From: Synechococcus sp. CBW1004
Lineage (GTDB): Bacteria > Cyanobacteriota > Cyanobacteriia > PCC-6307 > Cyanobiaceae
Length of the DNA stretch: 64,000 nucleotides
NCBI RefSeq assembly: GCF_015840715.1
Contig: NZ_CP060397.1
Span: forward strand, 248,001 to 312,000
Direction of reading: 5' to 3'
In this document: one piece after another, positions 47,115 to 56,273 of the stretch
Numbering within the stretch: position 1 is the stretch's first letter
Layout: each line of letters starts with the position of its first letter
Notes under the pieces: model-generated
The model's input: only the letters and a program-made list of their open reading frames with translations
What the model was told of the DNA's origin: nothing
Database searches by the model: none
Program-made: the position numbers and the translations under genes

Positions 47115-49667
47115 CTAGTTCAGGCGGGCCCCCTCATGAGGCCGGCGCTGCTGCTCGGCGAGCGCCTGACGCAGCAGCGGCTGCTGTTCCAGATCGGGAT
47201 CCTCCCGCAGAAGGTCCGTCGCCGCCTCGCGGGCCAGCTCCAGGAGGTCGCCGTCCTCGCTGAGGCTGGCCAGGGCCAGATCCGGCAGGCCCGACTGGCG
47301 GGTGCCCAGCACCTGGCCGGGGCCGCGCAGACGCAGATCCATCTCGGCGATCTCGAAGCCGTCGTTGCTGCGCACCAGCACCTCCAGCCGCTGCCGGGCC
47401 TGGGCGGAACGCCCCTGATGGATCAGCAGGCAGTGGGAGGCGGCGGCGCCCCGGCCGACCCGGCCGCGCAGCTGGTGCAGCTGGGCCAGCCCGAAGCGCT
47501 CGGCGTGCTCGATCACCATCACGCTTGCCTCGGGCACATCCACGCCCACCTCCACCACCGTGGTGCTCACCAGCACCTGCAGATCGCCAGCGGCGAAGGC
47601 GCCGATCGCCCGTTGTTTGTCCTCGCTGGACAGGCGGCCGTGCAGCACCCCCACCTTCAGTGCCGGGAACACCCGCTCCTGAAGATCCTGGTGCACCTCC
47701 ACCGCCGAGCGCAGATCCAGCTTCTCCGACTCCTCCACCAGCGGCAGCACCACGTAGGCGCGCTGGCCCAGGGCCACCTGCTCGCGGATCAGCTGCCAGG
47801 CCTGCTCCCGTTCGCCGTTCTCCAGCAGGCTGGTGCGGATGGGAGTGCGCCCCGGCGGCAGCTCATCGATCTGGCTGACCTCCAGATCGCCATGCACCGC
47901 CAGGGCGAGGGTGCGCGGGATCGGAGTGGCGGTCATCGTCAGCAGATGGGGTTGCAGGCCCTTGGCCAGCAGCCGGTTGCGCTGGCGCACCCCGAAACGG
48001 TGCTGCTCATCGACCACCACCAGACCGAGTCGATCGAACTGCACCGGGTCCTCCAGCAGGGCATGGGTGCCCACCAGCAGCTGCAGCTGGCCGTTGATCA
48101 GGTCCTGCAGCAGCTCACGTCTGCGGCGGGCCGGTGTCGAGCCGGTGAGCAGGGCCGAGGTCACCCCCAGCTGGCTGAGCAGGGGGGCCAGCTTGCGGTG
48201 GTGCTGCTCCGCCAGCACCTCGGTGGGTGCCATCAGGGCTCCCTGGCAGCCGGCCTCCACCGCGGTCAGCAGGGCTGCCAGGGCCACCAGGGTCTTGCCG
48301 CTGCCCACATCCCCCTGTAGCAGCCGAGCCATCGGCTGGGGCCTGGCCATGTCGGCCCGGATCTCCGCCAGAACCCGTTCCTGAGCACCCGTCAGCTGGA
48401 ACGGCAGCAGTTCCCGCAGCCGCCGGCCCAGGGGTTGTTCGCCATCGGCCAGAGCCAGCGCTGGCGCCGGCTGGCGGCGCAGCTTCAGCCGCCGTTGTCC
48501 GAGTCCGAGCTGCAACAGCAGGAACTCATCGAACACCAGGCGCTGCCGACTGGCCTGGAGGTGTTCGCGGTGCTCGGGCTGGTGGATGCCCAGGCGCGCC
48601 ACCGCCAGTGGGAGCAGCCCGTAGCGATGCCGCAGGGATTCCGGGAGGGGATCGGGCCAGTGGCGCACGCACGGCAGCAGCGTCTGAATCGCCCGCCGCA
48701 GCCGCTCGGCCGTGAGCCCTTCGGTGAGGCTGTAGACGGGCACCAGCCGGCCGATCTGCTCGGAGCGGACTGTGGCTCCTGGGGAGTCGAGCACCTCGAT
48801 CAACGGATCCTGGAAGCAGGGGCCGTAGGGGCTGTCGCGCACAAGACCGCTGACGGCCACAGAGCAGCCGCTGGGAAACTGGCGCTGCTGGGCCTTCAGC
48901 CAGCCGGGGTTGGCGAAGCGCCGGCCCAGGAGAAACCGGCTGACACGCATGCGCCCCGTGAGGTCCTGCAGCTGCAGCTCCAGGATCGACAGGTTGGGAT
49001 TGCGAGGGCTGGTGAAGGCGTGGCAGCGCCGCACCGTCGCCACCACCGTGGCGGTACGGCCGGGCTCGAGCGCCGCGATTCGCACCAGATGGGCGTAGTC
49101 GAGATAGTCGCGCGGATAGTGCTGCAGAAGGTCGCGGCAGACCAGCAGACCCAGACCCGCCAGCAGGGTCGCGGTGCGCGGCCCGACACCCTTCAGCTCG
49201 GCGAGCGGTGTCTCGGGGCCCACCCTTCGGGCTGCGCTCCCCTGGGGTGGTGGCGTTTCGAGCAGGCGCAGCCGTGGCGGAGCCGGGGGCTCTGCAGGCC
49301 GGGCCTGCACCCGCCAGCTGTGCAGCCGTTGGCGCAGCTGGGCGACCAGCTGACGTCTCCGCCCTGGAGAGTGGTCGGGGTAGCCCGCGAATCCTTCCCG
49401 CAGACTCTGCAGCTCCGCCGCTGGCGGCAGAGCTCCCCCCCAGCCCCCCGCCTCCTTCAGGCTGCGGCAGAGAAACGCGCTGAAGCGCTCCTGGCGACCC
49501 TGAAGGTCGGGGAAGCCCCGCTCCGCCTCGAGTCGGGCTGCCTGTTGCAACAGCGCACACCAGCCGTCCAGATCCGCTGGGCCGTTCGCGACACCGCCAC
49601 TGCCGCCGTGGCCGCCACCGGTGCTCAGGTGCCGGTTTTCCGGCTGGCGCGGATGTCCTGCAACCAC
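47115..49667 (-). CDS. recG: ATP-dependent DNA helicase RecG
   Basis: Branched-DNA helicase for stalled fork and recombination repair. 850 residues from a GTG at 49667; longer than E. coli RecG because of an N-terminal extension typical of cyanobacteria. Wedge/OB domain (GVGPRTATLLAGLGLLVCRDL; PVYSLTEGLTAERLRRAI). Helicase motifs: Q FQLTGAQERVL, I GDVGSGKT, Ia APTEVLAEQHH, II VVVDEQHRFGV, III TMTATPIPRTL, V/VI STTVVEVGVDVPEASVM and HQLRGRVGRG. The extreme N-terminus (first ~25 residues) is low complexity and the true start may be internal; it overlaps the upstream gene by 43 bases. Confidence 0.95.
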   Translation of the reverse strand: MVAGHPRQPENRHLSTGGGHGGSGGVANGPADLDGWCALLQQAARLEAERGFPDLQGRQERFSAFLCRSLKEAGGWGGALPPAAELQSLREGFAGYPDHSPGRRRQLVAQLRQRLHSWRVQARPAEPPAPPRLRLLETPPPQGSAARRVGPETPLAELKGVGPRTATLLAGLGLLVCRDLLQHYPRDYLDYAHLVRIAALEPGRTATVVATVRRCHAFTSPRNPNLSILELQLQDLTGRMRVSRFLLGRRFANPGWLKAQQRQFPSGCSVAVSGLVRDSPYGPCFQDPLIEVLDSPGATVRSEQIGRLVPVYSLTEGLTAERLRRAIQTLLPCVRHWPDPLPESLRHRYGLLPLAVARLGIHQPEHREHLQASRQRLVFDEFLLLQLGLGQRRLKLRRQPAPALALADGEQPLGRRLRELLPFQLTGAQERVLAEIRADMARPQPMARLLQGDVGSGKTLVALAALLTAVEAGCQGALMAPTEVLAEQHHRKLAPLLSQLGVTSALLTGSTPARRRRELLQDLINGQLQLLVGTHALLEDPVQFDRLGLVVVDEQHRFGVRQRNRLLAKGLQPHLLTMTATPIPRTLALAVHGDLEVSQIDELPPGRTPIRTSLLENGEREQAWQLIREQVALGQRAYVVLPLVEESEKLDLRSAVEVHQDLQERVFPALKVGVLHGRLSSEDKQRAIGAFAAGDLQVLVSTTVVEVGVDVPEASVMVIEHAERFGLAQLHQLRGRVGRGAAASHCLLIHQGRSAQARQRLEVLVRSNDGFEIAEMDLRLRGPGQVLGTRQSGLPDLALASLSEDGDLLELAREAATDLLREDPDLEQQPLLRQALAEQQRRPHEGARLN

Positions 49668-51088
49668 AAGCGTTCAGCCTCGTGGGCCTGGAGACGCCGC
49701 TGCAGACGGCGATAGGTCTGGGCCATTTTGCGCACCTGCTGGCGGTGCTGGTGGATGCGGCGCCGACAGGTGCGCAGCCTTGGCTCCTCCATCTCCAGAT
49801 CGACGGGCCGCAGCAGGATGGCGATCGCTTGCAGGGGAGGCGCACCGGGCTGCAGTCCGAAGGGCAGCTGCACGCGCAGCACGTTGGCCGGGGAGGCCAG
49901 GGTCTCGATCTGTCCCTGAAGCACCGCCTCGAGCAGGCTCACGGGCAGAAGGCCGCGCGTGAGCCCGAGGCGGAGCAGATCGACATTGATCGCATGGGAG
50001 AGATGGCGCAACCGCCGTGTCAGGGCTGCCTCGAGTCCGTCGAGCCAGCGCAGCAGCAGTAGTGGATCCTGGGGAAGACCGGGTTGCTCCCAGGGGGAGC
50101 CGACGTCTGAGCTGCTCTGCCCGGCCGGCGGCAATCCGCTCTCCAGAACCAGCCCTTCAGGTTGGCCTTCAGCACCGCCCAGAAGGACTGCCGCCGCTCC
50201 GTGGCCTGCCATGGCGGCTTCCGGTCGCGTCGGTTGGCGTCCGGGACCGGCGCCCAGGTTGGCCGCTCCGGCGAGAGAAGCAACGTCGTTGTCGCCCCGG
50301 CCTGCCTCGCTTGGCGGGTCGGCCGCACCGACTTCCAGCGCGCCGGCTTCCAGCAGGCCCTCGATCAGGGCCGCCATCAGCTCAGCCTCATCGACCTCGT
50401 CCTGTGGGTGGATGTCTGCGTCAGTGTCCGCTGAAGACGACCCGTCACCCGCACTGTCTGAATCGGTCTCGGGATTCGTGCCGTCGTCTTCTGAATCCTG
50501 CGATGCGTCGTCCTCGGTCTGAGCGGAGTCCGCAGAGTGGGAACGCTCGCCATTCGCGGAGGCGGCATCCGTCATGCCTCCGTTGGGGGGCTGAGCCTGA
50601 CCCCAGCTCAGGCCGGGGTGATCGAAGGGGGTGGTCAGATCCAGGCGCACGGACCCTGGGGGCAGTGGATCCGGTGGGGGCGTGTCCGCCGTTTCCGAGA
50701 GGCTCTCCTGCCTGTCGCCCTGCTGCAGCAGGCGTTGCAGGAGCTCCTGCTGACGGCGTTGCTGCTGCTGTTGCTTCTCCTGCTCCAGTTGACGCGCCAG
50801 CGCCACCAACTGTTCAACCGTCAAAAGGCTGCAGCAGCGGGAGACACGCTCGCGCAGCAGCCGGTGCAACTCCCTGCGTTGTCGGGCAGGCAGCTGCAGG
50901 TAGCGCTGGGAATGAACCTGAGTGGCCAGGTGAAAGCAGGCCTGTTCCACCCGCTCAGGCAGGACGCAGCGCAGCACCTGCAGATACAGGGCGAGGTGGC
51001 GGTAGAGATCCGGATTGCCGGCCGCGACGGAGGAGCGGAGCCCGGCAAGGGCGCCCGCAGGATCCGTCGTTGCGGTTGGTCCGCTCAC
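49625..51088 (-). CDS. Large conserved protein of unknown function with acidic low-complexity centre
   Basis: 487 residues. The N-terminal ~115 residues are helical and Leu/Arg-rich (NPDLYRHLALYLQVLRCVLP, RERVSRCCSLLTVEQL, and a Gln-rich helix EKQQQQQRRQQELLQRL). The centre (about 170-245) is a Ser/Asp/Glu-rich disordered stretch. The C-terminal ~150 residues (DPLLLLRWLDGLEAALTRRL, INVDLLRLGLTRGLLPVSLL, and a coiled-coil end) look folded. No enzymatic motif. Resembles conserved cyanobacterial hypothetical proteins; function unknown. Same strand as recG and tsf, and overlaps recG by 43 bases. Confidence 0.8.
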   Translation of the reverse strand: MSGPTATTDPAGALAGLRSSVAAGNPDLYRHLALYLQVLRCVLPERVEQACFHLATQVHSQRYLQLPARQRRELHRLLRERVSRCCSLLTVEQLVALARQLEQEKQQQQQRRQQELLQRLLQQGDRQESLSETADTPPPDPLPPGSVRLDLTTPFDHPGLSWGQAQPPNGGMTDAASANGERSHSADSAQTEDDASQDSEDDGTNPETDSDSAGDGSSSADTDADIHPQDEVDEAELMAALIEGLLEAGALEVGAADPPSEAGRGDNDVASLAGAANLGAGPGRQPTRPEAAMAGHGAAAVLLGGAEGQPEGLVLESGLPPAGQSSSDVGSPWEQPGLPQDPLLLLRWLDGLEAALTRRLRHLSHAINVDLLRLGLTRGLLPVSLLEAVLQGQIETLASPANVLRVQLPFGLQPGAPPLQAIAILLRPVDLEMEEPRLRTCRRRIHQHRQQVRKMAQTYRRLQRRLQAHEAERLWLQDIRASRKTGT

Positions 51089-51111
51089 CGCCCCGTCGTC
51101 GGTCGGAGTGA

Positions 51112-51768
51112 TCAGGCCTTGCCCATCATCGCCACTTCGGTGGCGAAATCGAGCTTCTCGACGTCGATGCCTTCACCAAGGGTGTAACGGGTGAAGCGGC
51201 GCACCTGGATGTTCTCACCGGTCTTGCCGGCGGCCTGCTTCACCATCTCACCCACGGTCATCGTGTTGTCGCGGATGAAGGCCTGATCCAGGAGGGCGAG
51301 TTCCTTGAGGCGTTTGCCGATGCGGCCCTCAACGATCTTGGCCTTCATCTCCTCCTTCTTGCCCGCCAGGTCGTCGCGGCCCATCTCGATCGACTTCTCG
51401 CGGTCGACCACCTCCTGGGGGATCTGGTCGGTGCTGACGTACTCGACGTTGGGGCAGGCCGCGATCTGCATGGCCACGTTGCGCACCAGCTCCTGGAAGA
51501 GCTCACCACGGGCGACGAAGTCTGTCTCGCAGTTCACTTCGACCAGGACACCGACACGGGCGCCGGTGTGGATGTAGCTGCCCACGGCGCCTTCAGCGGC
51601 GGTGCGACCGGCCTTCTTCTCGGCGCTGGCGATGCCCTTCTGCCGGAGCCACTCGATCGCCTTTTCGGTGTTGCCGTTGGTCTCGGCCAGGGCCTTCTTG
51701 CAGTCCATCATTCCTGCGCCGGTCTTGTCGCGCAGGTCCTTGACGAGCTTGGCGGAGATCTCAGCCAT
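51112..51768 (-). CDS. tsf: Translation elongation factor Ts
   Basis: Guanine nucleotide exchange factor for EF-Tu. 218 residues, the short cyanobacterial/plastid form. UBA domain [20 protein letters not shown] with [19 protein letters not shown], then [17 protein letters not shown] (core, EF-Tu contact) and the C-terminal module. Downstream of rpsB by 123 bases, with a strong hairpin between (51828-51858). Confidence 0.97.
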   Translation of the reverse strand: MAEISAKLVKDLRDKTGAGMMDCKKALAETNGNTEKAIEWLRQKGIASAEKKAGRTAAEGAVGSYIHTGARVGVLVEVNCETDFVARGELFQELVRNVAMQIAACPNVEYVSTDQIPQEVVDREKSIEMGRDDLAGKKEEMKAKIVEGRIGKRLKELALLDQAFIRDNTMTVGEMVKQAAGKTGENIQVRRFTRYTLGEGIDVEKLDFATEVAMMGKA

Positions 51769-51827
51769 GGGAGGGGCTAGGGAGGGGTGACGGTGAATGT
51801 TCTGAGATTGGAGTCAGCCAGCAATCA

Positions 51828-51858
51828 AGCCGGGAGCCCAGCACTGGTGCTCCCGGCT
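51828..51858 (-). terminator. Strong hairpin in the rpsB-tsf spacer (attenuator candidate)
   Basis: Perfect 10-bp stem AGCCGGGAGC / GCTCCCGGCT with an 11-base loop that can itself pair CCAG/CTGG. No T-run on the minus strand, so more likely a partial attenuator or processing signal than a full terminator. Location between rpsB and tsf parallels the known attenuation/processing of this operon in other bacteria. Confidence 0.5.
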
Positions 51859-51891
51859 CTTGACACGGCTGGGTTGCAGTGGCGGGAGAGC

Positions 51892-52605
51892 TCAGCCCTC
51901 GTCGTCGGCGCCGCGATCCTGGGCGCCGTGACGGCCTTCGTTGATGGCGTCGGCCAGGCGGCCCAGCACCAGCTGCACCGACCGCACGGCATCGTCGTTG
52001 CAGGGAATGGGCACGTCGCAGAGGTCGGGATCGCAGTTGGTGTCCAGCATCGACACCAGCGGGATGTCGAGCTTGCGCGCCTCGAGAACGGCGTTGGTTT
52101 CACGGCGCTGATCCACCAGGACCACCACATCGGGGAGCCGGCGCATGTTCTTCAGGCCGCCGAGGTACTTCTGCAGGCGGTCGAGCTCGCGGCGCAGCAC
52201 GGCGGCTTCCTTCTTGGGGCGCATGGCGATGGCGCCGGAGGCCTCCATCCGCTCGAGATCCTTGAGGCGGTCGATGCGGGCGCGCATCGTGGTCCAGTTG
52301 GTGAGCATGCCGCCCAGCCAGCGCTGGTTCACATAGGCGGCGCCGCAACGAGCGGCCTCCTGGGCGATCACCTCAGAGGCCTGCTTCTTGGTGCCGACGA
52401 ACAGGAAGCGCTTGCCGCTGCGGGCGGCACTGCGCACCCACTTGTAGGCATTGTTCATACAGACGGCGGTCTGCACGAGGTCGATGATGTGAACACCGTT
52501 GCGCGCGCAGTAGATGTAGCGCGACATCTTCGGGTTCCAACGGCGAGTCTGGTGCCCGAAGTGGGCGCCAGCCTCCATCATCTCGGCGAGGGTGACAACA
52601 GCCAT
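51892..52605 (-). CDS. rpsB: 30S ribosomal protein S2
   Basis: 237 residues. [57 protein letters not shown] and [20 protein letters not shown] are the S2 signatures. A slightly short C-terminus, as in other picocyanobacteria, ends in a charged tail. First gene of the rpsB-tsf unit; the 217-base leader contains a hairpin close to the ATG. Confidence 0.98.
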   Translation of the reverse strand: MAVVTLAEMMEAGAHFGHQTRRWNPKMSRYIYCARNGVHIIDLVQTAVCMNNAYKWVRSAARSGKRFLFVGTKKQASEVIAQEAARCGAAYVNQRWLGGMLTNWTTMRARIDRLKDLERMEASGAIAMRPKKEAAVLRRELDRLQKYLGGLKNMRRLPDVVVLVDQRRETNAVLEARKLDIPLVSMLDTNCDPDLCDVPIPCNDDAVRSVQLVLGRLADAINEGRHGAQDRGADDEG

Positions 52606-52626
52606 GGGTTGAAGGGTTTCGGGTTT

Positions 52627-52662
52627 GCCTCCACCTGCCAGGGACCCGTTGGCCGCGGAGGC
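52627..52662 (-). promoter_or_regulatory. Hairpin in the rpsB 5' leader
   Basis: GCCTCC / GGAGGC (52627-52632 and 52657-52662) can pair about 22 bases upstream of the rpsB ATG, with GC-rich inner sequence. Could serve S2 autoregulation, but no known leader motif was matched. Confidence 0.35.
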
Positions 52663-52822
52663 TCAGACCTCGCGGTGATCGTCGTCGCGTGGCTTCGCTG
52701 CTGAGGTCGTCGTCGATCCGCGTCAGCGCGGATGTGGACGCTCTCTGAGCAGAGGAGCCGGATGCACGATCCGGGTCACCCGAAACACGCAGGTGTGCGG
52801 AATTGGGGACCAATCCAACCTA

Positions 52823-53770
52823 TCAAACGGTCAGGGGCCGACCGCCCCGGATCTGGCGGGCCTCCCGGAACAGGGCCCGGACCCCGAGGTTGTTGAGCGG
52901 CAGCCGCAGCAGCTCCATCGCCAGGCGGGCCTGACCCCGCCGGATCAGCCAGCCCAGCAGTGGCCGCAGAGTGCGTTCATTGAGCAGGCCCCCCAGGGTC
53001 AGCAGTTCCCACAGCAGCCGGTGCAGCCAGGTGTACTGGATGATGAAGCGCACCCGCCAGGTGGGGTGCTTCCTGTAGAAGACCAGCCCCATCCGCGCCC
53101 GCTCCCGTTCGACTCGCACCAGATCCGGGATCTGCTGCAGGCTCAGCGGTGGGTGCCAGTGGTAGCCCACAGCCTCCGGGCAGCGCACCAGCTGAACTCC
53201 CATCTGGCGCAGCCGCTCTCCCAGTTCCAGGTCCTCCCAGCCGTAGAGACGGAAGGCGGTGTCGAACAGGCCGGAGCGCTCCAGCACCTCGCGGTCGATC
53301 GCGACGTTGCCGGTGGCGAAATAGGCCCAGGAGAGGTCGGTCGCTTTGTGGGGCTCGCTGGTCGGGTCCTCGAAGTTGGCGGTGTTGATCACCGCGCCGT
53401 AGGTGAAGCAGAGGCGATCCCCCTGCCGTCGCCACTGCCGCGCCAGGGCGCGCGCATGGCTCACCAGGAAGCTCGGGGTCACCACCAGATCGCTGTCGAT
53501 GAACACGATCACATCGCCGTGGGCGTGCTCCACCCCCCGGTTGCGCCCCTCCGCCGGGCCGCCGTGGTCCTGACGGATCAACCGCACGTGCGGGAAGGCG
53601 GGGGCGTGGGCGTCGAGCCAGTGCACCGTGTCGTCGGTGGAGCCGTCGTCCACCAGCACGATCTCGTATCGCTCCAGGGGCGCCTCCAGGCGCTGCTCCT
53701 CCAGGGCCGCCAGGCACTGGCGCAGGATCGGCAGGCGGTTGTAGGTGGGGATGACGACGCTGAGGAACAT
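52823..53770 (-). CDS. Family 2 glycosyltransferase
   Basis: 315 residues, GT-A fold. N-terminal SVVIPTYNRLPILRQCLAAL, nucleotide-binding VLVDDGSTDDTV, GPAEGRNRGVEHAHGD and the metal-binding DSD of FIDSDLVVTPSFL. A later YGWEDLELGERLRQMGV is the GT27/GT7-type acceptor motif. Soluble or peripheral; donor and acceptor sugars unknown, probably cell-surface polysaccharide. Isolated from other sugar genes. Confidence 0.9.
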   Translation of the reverse strand: MFLSVVIPTYNRLPILRQCLAALEEQRLEAPLERYEIVLVDDGSTDDTVHWLDAHAPAFPHVRLIRQDHGGPAEGRNRGVEHAHGDVIVFIDSDLVVTPSFLVSHARALARQWRRQGDRLCFTYGAVINTANFEDPTSEPHKATDLSWAYFATGNVAIDREVLERSGLFDTAFRLYGWEDLELGERLRQMGVQLVRCPEAVGYHWHPPLSLQQIPDLVRVERERARMGLVFYRKHPTWRVRFIIQYTWLHRLLWELLTLGGLLNERTLRPLLGWLIRRGQARLAMELLRLPLNNLGVRALFREARQIRGGRPLTV

Positions 53771-54092
53771 GGGGGCCGTCGATGGGGAGGGTATCGGCTG
53801 GGACGGCTCTGCAACCTAGGCAAGGCCCGCTCAGGAGCCGAGGTGGTGGCGGGTGAACGACTGTGCGATAGCTGCCGCAGCGCCCCCGTTGGGAAGCCTT
53901 GCCGGCCGACCGGTGCCGCGTCGTGGATGCTGAGTCGTGGATGCAGACCGGGTGATTCGGGGCAACCAGGCCAGGGCCAGCAGCGGAAAGCACGGAGAGC
54001 ACGGCTTGACCCTGTCAGCCGCTGCCGGGGTTCGGTCAGCAAAAAGGGGACCCCGTGGGATCCCCTCCATGCCTTGTGAATGGGGCGATGGC
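53771..54092. other. Intergenic region upstream of the glycosyltransferase
   Basis: About 320 bases without a gene. It contains a terminator for the minus-strand 51-residue gene (54041-54067) and an 11-base direct repeat GTCGTGGATGC around 53925-53945. Otherwise featureless. Confidence 0.5.
54041..54067 (-). terminator. Rho-independent terminator of the 51-residue gene
   Basis: On the minus strand AGGGGATCC ... GGGTCCCCT forms a GC-rich stem followed by TTTT. It lies 26 bases after the stop of the basic small protein gene. Confidence 0.85.
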
Positions 54093-54248
54093 TCAGTCGG
54101 CGGCGCCGCCGTTGTTGGCCGTGCCGGTGACGCCGTTGCCGGCACCTTCACCGCGACCGTCGTTGCGGAGCTTGCGCTTCTTGAACTTGCGGGCGTAGGC
54201 GCGGTTGCGCTCCTGCTTTTCCTTCTTCAGATTTCTGCGCTTGGCCAT
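54093..54248 (-). CDS. Small basic conserved protein (51 aa)
   Basis: The frame from ATG 54248 encodes 51 residues: a very basic N-terminal helix (MAKRRNLKKEKQERNRAYAR) followed by KFKKRKLR and a Gly/Ala/Asn-rich tail. It has its own terminator. A TAGGGT -10-like element lies about 35 bases upstream of the ATG. Basic helix suggests RNA or ribosome association, by composition only. Similar short Lys/Arg-rich proteins appear in related cyanobacteria, to my recollection. Confidence 0.7.
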   Translation of the reverse strand: MAKRRNLKKEKQERNRAYARKFKKRKLRNDGRGEGAGNGVTGTANNGGAAD

Positions 54249-54283
54249 GCGTGCGGTGGCTCGGGTTCGAGTAAAGACACACC

Positions 54284-55072
54284 CTACTCAACAGCCCTGG
54301 CCTCTCCGGCATCGGGAAGGCGGGAAGCCCCCCACAGCCGCTCGCCTTCGCCGGATTCCACCAGCCGACCGTCCTCCATCCGCACCACCCGGTCAGCGAT
54401 GTCGAGGATGCGCGGGTCGTGGGTGACCATCAGCACACCGCAGCCCTGGCCGCGTGCCAGCCCCTGCAGCAGATCGACGATCTCGCGGCCGGTGCGGCTG
54501 TCGAGCGCCGCGGTGGGTTCATCGGCCAGGAGCAGCCGCGGCTCGGCGGCCAGAGCGCGGGCGATCGCCACGCGCTGCTTCTGCCCGCCCGACAGGTCGT
54601 GGGGGAGCTGATTCATCTGATCGGCCAGGCCCACCCTCCGGAGCCACTCTCGGGACCGGGCCCGACGGGCGCGGTAGCTGAGGCCCGGCAGCAGGTCGGC
54701 CCCCATCTGCACGTTCTGCTCGGCGCTCAGGCAGCGCAGCAGATTGTGGCCTTGAAAGATCATCCCGATCGAGCGGCGCAGCTGCTGGCGCTCGGCGCGG
54801 CTGGAGCCGGCCAGCTCCTGGCCCAGCACCTCCACTGAGCCCTCCATCACCTGGCGCAGGGCTCCCACCAGGGTGAGCAGTGTGGTCTTGCCGCAGCCGG
54901 AGGGGCCGGTGAGCAGCACCACCTCCCCCGGCCGCAGCTCGAGATCCACCCCCTGCAGCACCTGTCGGCGGGTGCCGCCCCGCCCGTACCAATGGTTCAG
55001 GCCGCGCACCCGCAGGGCCGCAGACCCACCTGGGCGGACGGGGACGGCAAGCGAGGAGGTGGAGTGCATCAC
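54284..55072 (-). CDS. devA: ABC transporter ATP-binding protein, DevA-type
   Basis: ATPase of a MacB-like type exporter (DevBCA), which works with an outer-membrane TolC-type channel. 262 residues. Walker A TGPSGCGKTT, Q-loop GMIFQGHNLL, signature LSGGQKQRVAIARAL, Walker B LLLADEPTAAL, H-loop MVTHDPRI. Last gene of pcyA-devB-devC-devA; the gap to devC is about 30 bases. In heterocyst formers DevBCA exports glycolipids; here, in a non-heterocystous lineage, the cargo is unknown. Confidence 0.9.
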   Translation of the reverse strand: MMHSTSSLAVPVRPGGSAALRVRGLNHWYGRGGTRRQVLQGVDLELRPGEVVLLTGPSGCGKTTLLTLVGALRQVMEGSVEVLGQELAGSSRAERQQLRRSIGMIFQGHNLLRCLSAEQNVQMGADLLPGLSYRARRARSREWLRRVGLADQMNQLPHDLSGGQKQRVAIARALAAEPRLLLADEPTAALDSRTGREIVDLLQGLARGQGCGVLMVTHDPRILDIADRVVRMEDGRLVESGEGERLWGASRLPDAGEARAVE

Positions 55073-55103
55073 ACGGGCTGGCGGGGGGCTGGGACTGGAT
55101 GGA

Positions 55104-56273
55104 TCAGAAGATCTCGGCCGGATCGGCGTCGGCCAGCTTGCGCATCGCCAGTCCTGCCGAACCCATGCACATGGTGAGGATCATCACGAACACGATGAGC
55201 GAGCGATCAGTACTCATGAACACCGGTAATTTCGTGCCGGAGCGCACCAGCGCATACAGGCCCTGTCCTGCCAGCCAGGCAGGCAGGAAGCCGAGCAGCG
55301 CCAGCAGCAGTCCCTCCCGGGCCACCACGCCCAGCAGGGTGAACAACCGGTAGCCCATGGCCATCAGCGTGGCGTATTCCGGCAGGTGATCGCTGACATC
55401 GGAATAGAGAATCTGATAGACGATCACACACCCCACCACAAAGCCCATCGCCGCCCCCAGGGCGAAGATGAAGCCGATCGCGGTGCTGCTGCGCCAGTAG
55501 TCCTTCTCGAAGTCCTCGAAGCCCTGCTTGGTGAGGATGCGCACGTCCGCCGGCAGGCTGCGCTTCAGCCGTTGGATCACGGCGGCAGGATCGGCACCCG
55601 GCTCCAGCCGGATGAGGCCGAGCTCGATGCTGCCCGGGGGGGTGCTCGGCAGCAGCCGCAGGAAGGTTTCGCGGCTGGTCAGCATGTTCCCGTCGGCGCC
55701 GAACGACGGCCCCAGTGACACCAGGCCTGCCACCCGCACCCGCTTGCCAGCCACCTCGGTCTCGACCGTGCGGCCCTGGCGGAACCAGTCGGCCACCGGG
55801 CCGAATTCCGGCCTCGACTGCTCATCGAACAGAACACGCCCCACCTGGGTCAGGGAGCTGGCCTTGGCGCTGAGGCCCGGGTCGCTGAACAGGGGATCAC
55901 CGGGTTCGAAACCGAGGGTGAGGATCGAACGGGTCAGCCGAGTCTCGGGGTTGCGCCAGAGCAACAGATTCCAGTGGACCGGGGTGATCCCCGCCACATC
56001 CGGATCGGCCATCGCCTGCACCAGACGACGCCGCGGAAAGCCCGCCATCGCGATCGAGCTCATCGTGCGCGGGCTGATCAGCACCAGATCCGCGTCGAAC
56101 TGCTTGTGGATCGTGACGCTGGCGTCGAACAGGCCGTCGCGGAAACCCAGCTGCATGAACATCAGGATTCCGGCGAACGCGATCCCGGCCAGCGCCACGG
56201 CCAGCCGTGCCGGCTGCCGCGCCAGCAGCAGCCAGGCCAGGGGAATCCGCCGTCCCTGCCAGAACGCCATCAC
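55104..56273 (-). CDS. devC: ABC transporter permease, DevC-type
   Basis: 389 residues, MacB/DevC-like permease: one N-terminal TM (LAVALAGIAFAGILMFMQLG), a large periplasmic domain (about 60-260), then three C-terminal TMs (AIGFIFALGAAMGFVVGCVI, LLGFLPAWLAGQGLYAL, LIVFVMILTMCMGS). ALMAMGYR is the coupling-helix area. Start overlaps the devB stop by four bases (ATGA). Core of the export pump with DevB and DevA. Confidence 0.92.
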   Translation of the reverse strand: MMAFWQGRRIPLAWLLLARQPARLAVALAGIAFAGILMFMQLGFRDGLFDASVTIHKQFDADLVLISPRTMSSIAMAGFPRRRLVQAMADPDVAGITPVHWNLLLWRNPETRLTRSILTLGFEPGDPLFSDPGLSAKASSLTQVGRVLFDEQSRPEFGPVADWFRQGRTVETEVAGKRVRVAGLVSLGPSFGADGNMLTSRETFLRLLPSTPPGSIELGLIRLEPGADPAAVIQRLKRSLPADVRILTKQGFEDFEKDYWRSSTAIGFIFALGAAMGFVVGCVIVYQILYSDVSDHLPEYATLMAMGYRLFTLLGVVAREGLLLALLGFLPAWLAGQGLYALVRSGTKLPVFMSTDRSLIVFVMILTMCMGSAGLAMRKLADADPAEIF

